Assembly (NCBI GenBank): GCA_002897615.1
Contig: BDTX01000016.1
Location: 1-50,565 of the forward strand
Source of the DNA: a bacterium BMS3Bbin14
GTDB taxonomy: Bacteria; Desulfobacterota; Desulfobulbia; Desulfobulbales; Desulfobulbaceae
Length of the DNA: 50,565 nt
Direction of reading: 5' to 3'
The notes below the pieces were generated by a model. The model was given only the letters and a program-made list of their open reading frames with translations. It searched no databases and was not told where the DNA came from. This document shows positions 45,891-50,565 of this stretch, piece by piece. The position numbers and the translations under genes were made by a program. Each line of letters begins with the position of its first letter. Position 1 is the stretch's first letter.

Positions 45891-46496
45891 ATGGGATTTT
45901 TATCAGGTTCCGCATCGTTTATGCGTTTTTCCGTTGAGGGCAAACTGCCCGAATCGTTCTGGGATTTTGTGGCAGAGCGGGTGGCGGCCCACAGTTTTCA
46001 GGATATTGATGACACTCTGGACGAATATTCCATCGGCTGGGTGTCGGTGGCCAGCATGTTTGATGCCGATTTTGCCTATGGCTCCTATGCAGCGGGTGAT
46101 TATGTGGTATTGTCCATGCGGGTTGATGAGCGTAAGGTCGCCCCGGCCGTGTTGAAAAAATGTGTCCTCAAGGAAGAAGAACGGCTCAAGCGGGAGCGGC
46201 AGATCCCCCGGCTCGGCCGCAGTGCCCGTCTGGAAATAAAAGAGAGAGTTCGTACCCAGCTGGCCCGCAAATCGGTGCCGGTGCCGGCGGTTTATGATGT
46301 CTGCTGGAACCTGGCGGACGGGTCCCTGTTTTTTTTCTCGACCAGCAAGAAGGCCATGTCCCTGTTGGAAGAGCTGTTCCGGGAGACCTTTGATCTGTCC
46401 GTGGTCCTCCAGGTCCCCTGGCTTGCCGCCGGACACCTGATCGACGACGAAGGGGCGCCGCGCCTTGATGCCTTGCAGCCCGCCGTCCTTGCCTGA
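45891..46496 (+). CDS. RdgC-like recombination-associated protein
   Basis: The 201 residues resemble the compact RdgC-type proteins of deltaproteobacteria. Recognisable parts are MGFLSGSASFMRFSVEGKLP, GWVSVASMFDADFAYGSY, a basic stretch KEEERLKRERQIPRLGRSARLEIKERVRTQLARK, and YDVCWNLADGSLFFFSTSKKAM...LFRETFDLSV. E. coli RdgC forms a DNA-binding ring that restrains RecA. ATG 45891 has GAGGG upstream; the longer frame from 45690 lacks this. The next gene, 63 bp on, is probably a partner. Confidence 0.8.
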   Translation: MGFLSGSASFMRFSVEGKLPESFWDFVAERVAAHSFQDIDDTLDEYSIGWVSVASMFDADFAYGSYAAGDYVVLSMRVDERKVAPAVLKKCVLKEEERLKRERQIPRLGRSARLEIKERVRTQLARKSVPVPAVYDVCWNLADGSLFFFSTSKKAMSLLEELFRETFDLSVVLQVPWLAAGHLIDDEGAPRLDALQPAVLA

Positions 46497-46559
46497 CGGG
46501 GCATAAGCGGGGCCGGGGATTTGTTGTTTAAAATTTTATGGCGATATGGTGATGTATAA

Positions 46560-47099
46560 ATGGATCTGGTTGACCTGATACAGGAAAAGCGTTTTTTCGG
46601 CCAGGAGTTCCTGGCCTGGCTCTGGTATAAAAGTGAGCAGCGCGGCGGCAGCGTTGAGGTACCCGGCGTCGGCGATGTCCTCGTGGTTTTTGAAAAGCAC
46701 ATGCTTCTCGAGTTCGGCGAGGGCGAGGCCAACGAAAAGGTGATCTGCCGCGGCCTGCAGACCGAGTTGCGGGAGGCGCGGCTTGGTCTGCGCATGGGCA
46801 AGAAACCGGAACAGGCCCGTATTCGTCTGGCCCGGGGGGATTACGAATTTAGTGTGACCCTGACCGCGGCAACCATGGAATTTCGTAATGTCCGTCTGCC
46901 GAAAACGGTTGCCGGCAGTGACGAGGGTGATGATCCGGAGGCCGTGGAAGGGCGGATCCTGGAGCGGATTTCCCTGTTCGAGGAGTTGAGCGGGCTGGTG
47001 AATGAATTGTTCAGGATGTTTGTCGTGGTGAGAGTGTCGGAGCAGTGGCCTGATGAGCTGCTTCGGCTTCGTGAGTGGGTCAACCAGGATATCAGTTGA
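46560..47099 (+). CDS. Conserved protein paired with RdgC-like gene
   Basis: The 179 residues show no signal peptide or membrane helix and no known catalytic motif. Conserved-looking segments are MDLVDLIQEKRFFGQEFLAW, LVVFEKHMLLEFGEGEANEK, the EARLGLRMGKKPEQARIRLA stretch and EFRNVRLPKT, ending in a helical LFEELSGLVNELFRMFVVVR. I recall it as a regular neighbour of RdgC-like genes in this lineage, but cannot verify this here. Function unknown; a role with RdgC in recombination control is inferred from linkage. Confidence 0.75.
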   Translation: MDLVDLIQEKRFFGQEFLAWLWYKSEQRGGSVEVPGVGDVLVVFEKHMLLEFGEGEANEKVICRGLQTELREARLGLRMGKKPEQARIRLARGDYEFSVTLTAATMEFRNVRLPKTVAGSDEGDDPEAVEGRILERISLFEELSGLVNELFRMFVVVRVSEQWPDELLRLREWVNQDIS

Positions 47100-47153
47100 T
47101 TTTTTTGAGCATAACGCCGAGATCGGGCAGGTAGGCGAGCCTGCGAGACTCCG

Positions 47154-47177
47154 AAAAGACCGTTTCAGGATGGGCAC
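47154..47177. repeat. Short repeat, copy 2 (about 24 bp)
   Basis: GAAAAGACCGTTTCAGGATGG followed by GCACC matches 29193-29217 at about 22 of 24 positions. It lies upstream of gatB. Confidence 0.5.
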
Positions 47178-47205
47178 CAACTGAGGTTTATCAGGTACAG
47201 TGACG

Positions 47206-48639
47206 ATGGAATTTGAAACCGTTATCGGGCTGGAAATCCATGCCCAGATGAAGACCAGAAGCAAAATTTTCTGCGGCTGCTCCACCGAGTTCGGCGCGCC
47301 GCCCAATACCCACGTCTGCCCGGTCTGCCTGGGGATGCCCGGCGTGCTGCCGGTCTTGAACCGGCAGGTAGTGGAAAACGCGATCAAGCTGGCCCTGGCC
47401 ACGGAATTGACGATCAACCGGGAGAACCGCTTTGCCCGGAAAAATTATTTCTATCCGGACCTGCCCAAGGGCTACCAGATTTCCCAGTTCGAGCTGCCCA
47501 TTGCCGAGCACGGCCGGGTGGAGATCGAGGTGGACGGCGCCAGGCGGTGGATCGGTATTACCCGGGCCCACATGGAAGAGGATGCCGGCAAGCTGATCCA
47601 TGCCGAGCATGAGCCGGAAAGTTACGTCGACCTGAACCGGGCCGGCACGCCATTGCTGGAGATCGTCAGCGAGCCGGACCTCCGTTCGCCGGATGAGGCC
47701 GTGGCCTACCTGAAAAAGATCCATGCCATTGTCCGCTACCTTGATATCTCGGACGGCAACATGCAGGAGGGCAGTTTCCGCTGCGATGCCAATATATCGC
47801 TCCGGCCGATGGGCCGGCAGGAGTTCGGCATTCGCACCGAGCTGAAGAATATGAATTCTTTCAAAAACGTGCAGCTGGCCCTGGAGTACGAGGTCCGGCG
47901 GCAGCGCGATGTCCTCCTGGACGGCGGCGAGGTGGTCCAGGAGACCCTGCTGTGGAATCCGGACAAAAACCGTACCGAGCCCATGCGCGGCAAGGAGGAG
48001 GCCCATGATTACCGCTATTTCCCTGATCCCGACCTGCCGCCGGTGTTTATAGACGAGGAGTGGATCGAACGGATGCGGGCATCGCTGCCCGAACTGCCCG
48101 ATCCGCGGCGGCAGCGCTTTATGACGGCCTTTGACCTGCCCGCTTATGATGCCGGGATCCTTACCGCATCCAGGGAGTTGGCCGACTATTTCGAGACGGC
48201 CTGTGCAACATACGACCAGCCGAAAAAACTGAGCAACTGGATCGGCACCGAATTGCTGCGGGAGTATGGTCCCGAGCGGATCGGCGAGTGTCCCGTCAGG
48301 CCGGAATCCCTGGCCCGGCTGCTGATTATGATCGAAGAGGGGGCCATTTCCGGCAAGATCGCCAAGACCGTTTTCGCCGCCATGCTGGAATCCGGCACGG
48401 AGCCGGATGTAATTGTCAAGGAAAAGGGTCTGGTGCAGATGAGCGATGAGGGGGCGCTGCAGGCCCTGGTGCAGGAGATTGTTGCGGTCAACCCGGCACA
48501 GGCGCAGCAGTTTCGTGACGGCAAGACCAAGGTACTCGGTTTTTTTGTCGGTCAGCTCATGCAGAAGACCAAGGGCCAGGCCAACCCGCAGATAGCGAAC
48601 AAGCTGTTCCGGCAGGCACTGGCGGCAGGGCCGGAGTAG
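47206..48639 (+). CDS. gatB: Asp-tRNA(Asn)/Glu-tRNA(Gln) amidotransferase subunit B
   Basis: GatB is the tRNA-binding, ATP-using subunit of GatCAB, which makes Gln-tRNA(Gln) and Asn-tRNA(Asn). The 477 residues include [84 protein letters not shown] and the C-terminal YqeY-like region ([18 protein letters not shown]). ATG 47206 fits the family; an in-frame GTG lies at 47200. gatA and gatC are not in this window. Confidence 0.98.
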   Translation: MEFETVIGLEIHAQMKTRSKIFCGCSTEFGAPPNTHVCPVCLGMPGVLPVLNRQVVENAIKLALATELTINRENRFARKNYFYPDLPKGYQISQFELPIAEHGRVEIEVDGARRWIGITRAHMEEDAGKLIHAEHEPESYVDLNRAGTPLLEIVSEPDLRSPDEAVAYLKKIHAIVRYLDISDGNMQEGSFRCDANISLRPMGRQEFGIRTELKNMNSFKNVQLALEYEVRRQRDVLLDGGEVVQETLLWNPDKNRTEPMRGKEEAHDYRYFPDPDLPPVFIDEEWIERMRASLPELPDPRRQRFMTAFDLPAYDAGILTASRELADYFETACATYDQPKKLSNWIGTELLREYGPERIGECPVRPESLARLLIMIEEGAISGKIAKTVFAAMLESGTEPDVIVKEKGLVQMSDEGALQALVQEIVAVNPAQAQQFRDGKTKVLGFFVGQLMQKTKGQANPQIANKLFRQALAAGPE

Positions 48640-48677
48640 TTTGTGGGCACCCCGGCCGGCAGGAGGATTATTGACTG

Positions 48678-49412
48678 ATGGACCGGCAGGGATGGCAGGA
48701 AAAAGGGGCCGGGCATCGGCAGCGCCTGCGCGACAAGTTCCTGGAACGCGGGATCGAGGCGTTCAGCGATGACGAGATCATCGAATTGTTGTTGTCATTC
48801 GGCACGCCGCGCAGTGACTGCAAGGAGGCGGCCCGCGCCGCCCGGCAAGAGCTTGGTTCTCTGCCCGCCGTCCTGGACGCCTCCGGGGCGCGGCTGCGCC
48901 TGATCAAGGGCATCGGCCCGAAAAATGTCTTCGCCCTCCACTTTATCCAGGGCGTGGCCCGCCGCTATCTCCAGCAGCGCCTGGAGGGCAAGACCTACAT
49001 CGCCTCCTCGCGCGAGGTATCCGATTACCTGGTTCACTCTATGCGCGGTCTGCAGCGCGAGGTGTTCACCGTCCTCTATCTTGACGCCGCGCATGCCATT
49101 ATTGATTCCGAGGTGCTGGCCGAGGGCACGGTGACGGTCAATACCATTTATCCGCGCGAGGTTGTCAAGGCCGCCCTACAGCGCAATGCCAGCGCCCTGG
49201 TTATCGCCCACAATCATCCTTCGGGCAGCCTGCAGCCGTCCCTGCCGGATGAAGAACTCACTCGCACCCTGTACCTGGTCTGCTCCTTCATGCAGATCAA
49301 CCTGCTCGACCATCTCATTATCGGGGACGGGGAGACGGCGTACAGCTTTGCCGATCACGGGATCATGGCCCGGATTCGAGACGAGTGCCGGGCAATCCTG
49401 GAGCGACACTGA
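48678..49412 (+). CDS. radC: RadC family JAB/MPN-domain protein
   Basis: The 244 residues have an N-terminal helix-hairpin-helix region (LIKGIGPKNVFALHFIQGVARRYL) and a C-terminal JAB1/MPN+ domain with the metal-binding JAMM pattern: LAEGTVTVNTIYPREVVKAAL and HNHPSGSLQPSLPDEELT near residue 177. The precise role is unresolved; earlier links to DNA repair are doubtful. It follows gatB by 38 bp on the same strand. Confidence 0.95.
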   Translation: MDRQGWQEKGAGHRQRLRDKFLERGIEAFSDDEIIELLLSFGTPRSDCKEAARAARQELGSLPAVLDASGARLRLIKGIGPKNVFALHFIQGVARRYLQQRLEGKTYIASSREVSDYLVHSMRGLQREVFTVLYLDAAHAIIDSEVLAEGTVTVNTIYPREVVKAALQRNASALVIAHNHPSGSLQPSLPDEELTRTLYLVCSFMQINLLDHLIIGDGETAYSFADHGIMARIRDECRAILERH

Positions 49413-49458
49413 TCCGCCGGCATTGCGGGAGAAGGGCGGGGCAGCATCCGTCGCCGGT

Positions 49459-50022
49459 TCAGCGCTGGTAATAGACCGTTATCCCGGCCTTGCCCAGTTC
49501 ATGCCGGCGAATATAAAAGCCCACCATTGCCGGCGAGGTGTCGGGAGCAAGAGGCAGCCGGGCCGTGTCCAGCGCATAGACGGTAAACTGGTAGCGGTGC
49601 GCCCCGGCTCCGGCCGGGGGACAGGCGCCGCCATATCCCGGCTTGCCGTAATCGGTCCGGCTCTGTATGGCTCCGGCCGGGGCGGTCGCTGTTTCGATAT
49701 CCCCCGCATCCTTGGCCAGCCGGTGCACGGTGGCCGGGATATTGAAGATCAGCCAGTGCCACCAGCCGCTGCCCGTGGGCGCATCGGGATCATACACGGT
49801 TACGGCAAAGCTTTTGGTGCCGGCCGGTTCGCCCTTCCAGGCCAGCTCCGGCGATACGTTTGCTCCCGTGCAGCCAAAGCCGTTAAAGACCTGCTCATCG
49901 CTCATCCGGCCGCCGGGAACCAGTTGCGGACTGCTCAGGGTGAACCCCGCCGCCCGCGCCGGGGTCCGGCCGAGAAAGAAAATGAACATGGCCAGCGTTA
50001 CCGTCACGATCGTTCGTTTCAT
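49459..50022 (-). CDS. PEBP/YbhB family protein, exported
   Basis: The 187 residues begin with a signal peptide (KRTIVTVTLAMFIFFLGRTPARAAG). The mature part is a phosphatidylethanolamine-binding-protein fold: NGFGCTGANVSPELAWKGEPAGTKSFAVTVYDPDAPTGSGWWHWLIFNIPA, and GYGGACPPAGAGAHRYQFTVYALD. Substrates of bacterial YbhB/YbcL proteins are unknown. GGAGGGGAAAAA precedes the ATG. Dispersed element copy J abuts its upstream side. Confidence 0.93.
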   Translation of the reverse strand: MKRTIVTVTLAMFIFFLGRTPARAAGFTLSSPQLVPGGRMSDEQVFNGFGCTGANVSPELAWKGEPAGTKSFAVTVYDPDAPTGSGWWHWLIFNIPATVHRLAKDAGDIETATAPAGAIQSRTDYGKPGYGGACPPAGAGAHRYQFTVYALDTARLPLAPDTSPAMVGFYIRRHELGKAGITVYYQR

Positions 50023-50034
50023 TTTTTCCCCTCC

Positions 50035-50173
50035 TCCTGGATTCGTGAGTGTTCAAGAGCGGTGCCGATGCAGGGCAGCGCGGTGCAGACCCGGGGCTGC
50101 GTTTGTTTAACAATAATGCAATAAATTCCACGTATTGCCTGGAGCATAATCTCAAGCCGTCACGGATTCCGGA
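50035..50173. mobile_element. Dispersed TIR element copy J (139 bp, internally deleted)
   Basis: The left end is TCCTGGATTCGTGAG and the right end CACGGATTCCGGA. The middle of the full element is missing, at a different place from copies E and F. No matching 3-bp duplication is visible. Its right half is repeated at 50332-50413 as part of the larger tandem duplication. Confidence 0.8.
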
Positions 50174-50565
50174 GGTAGGTTGGCGTAGAGCGATCAGCCG
50201 TGGCCGGGTTTGTTGGGTTTCGCTGTGTTTTGCGGTATTCCTGAGTTGCCGGTAAGGGCAGGGCATAAGCGAAACCCAACGTTTTGGCAGCGACCCGCTC
50301 TACGCCAACCTACTGGGGCAGCTCCGGCTCGCGGGGCTGCGTTTATTTAACAATAATGCAATAAATTCCACGTATTGCCTGGAGCATAATCTCAAGCCGT
50401 CACGGATTCCGGAGGTAGGTTGGCGTAGAGCGCGATCGGCCGTGGCCGGGTTTGTTGGGTTTCGCTGTGTTTTGCGGTATTCCTGAGTTGCCGGTAAGGG
50501 CAGGGCATAAGCGAAACCCAACGTTTTGGCAGCGACCCGCTCTACGCCAACCTACTGGGGCAGCT
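50092..50565. repeat. Tandem duplication, 240-242-bp period, with nested palindrome
   Basis: 50092-50331 is repeated from 50332 to the window end with very few differences (including a 2-bp insertion, CGCGATC for CGATC). Each unit holds the right half of element J and a palindrome of about 139-141 bp (50175-50313 and 50415-50555). The palindrome arms are GTAGGTTGGCGTAGAGCG and its complement, with inner arms GTTGGGTTTCGCT and AGCGAAACCCAAC. The window ends inside unit 2. Confidence 0.9.

Overview
The window reads as a bacterial chromosomal contig, most likely from a Desulfobacterota (deltaproteobacterial, Desulfobulbales-like) organism. Reasons are the MglA/roadblock pair, a ferredoxin resembling Desulfovibrio africanus ferredoxin III, a Sfum_1244-type protein, multiheme c-type cytochromes, and MtaB, CinA-RecA, MreBCD/PBP2/RodA and GatB of the expected type. 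The assignment is from memory of protein families, not from a search. Both window edges fall inside tandem repeats (1-770 coding, 50092-50565 non-coding), so this is probably a whole short-read contig that broke at repeats.

Layout. 1-2982: a leftward roadblock - MglA GTPase - acidic-repeat protein operon; the last gene runs off the window. 3527-5837: aat and zwf. 6582-8135: an ExeA-like AAA ATPase with a SPOR-like tail. 8222-8297: tRNA-Ala. 8501-14383: the cell-shape operon mreB-mreC-mreD-mrdA-rodA, with a mobile repeat sitting exactly at the mreC start codon. 14596-16670: hemH and an HPF-cold-shock fusion. 16773-21980: an A+T-rich insert with a TsdA-like dihaem cytochrome, a cytochrome of about 15 haems, two TPR proteins (one with a redoxin domain lacking its cysteines), a fragment of an efflux pump, and two structured direct repeats. 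22063-28439: a small holin-like protein, rsmE-ferredoxin, and the leftward run mnmA-mtaB-cinA-recA. 28661-39519: small regulators and housekeeping genes (HTH-Cys protein, CBM48 protein, NYN-CSD fusion, guaBA, a YrdC-family gene, rpsA-ihfB, and a PilT-like ATPase with a Zn-ribbon/receiver protein). 39817-42759: ilvD and a Sfum_1244-like gene. 42813-45352: accessory debris with a frameshifted HEPN/MNT pair, VapBC, helicase remnants and a duplicated tRNA-Glu 3' end. 45409-45580: tRNA-Glu and tRNA-Lys. 45891-50022: an RdgC-like gene, its partner gene, gatB, radC and a PEBP-family gene.

The most striking non-gene feature is a dispersed family of non-autonomous elements. Full copies are about 221-225 bp, with terminal inverted repeats starting ACCTGAATCCGTGA. 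There are at least ten intact, deleted or relic copies, all between genes. Four have perfect 3-bp target duplications (TTG, CGT, AAT, CCT); a fifth has an imperfect one (ATT/ATG) in which ATG is the mreC start codon. A second family of 108-bp palindromes ends in GTAACCGTTCA-like or GTAAACCGTCA-like sequence.

The best candidates for an undescribed system are (i) the MglA/roadblock-linked acidic-repeat protein, possibly a polarity scaffold, and (ii) the transferred cytochrome/TPR/cysteine-less redoxin module beside a TsdA-like protein. Both roles are inferences.
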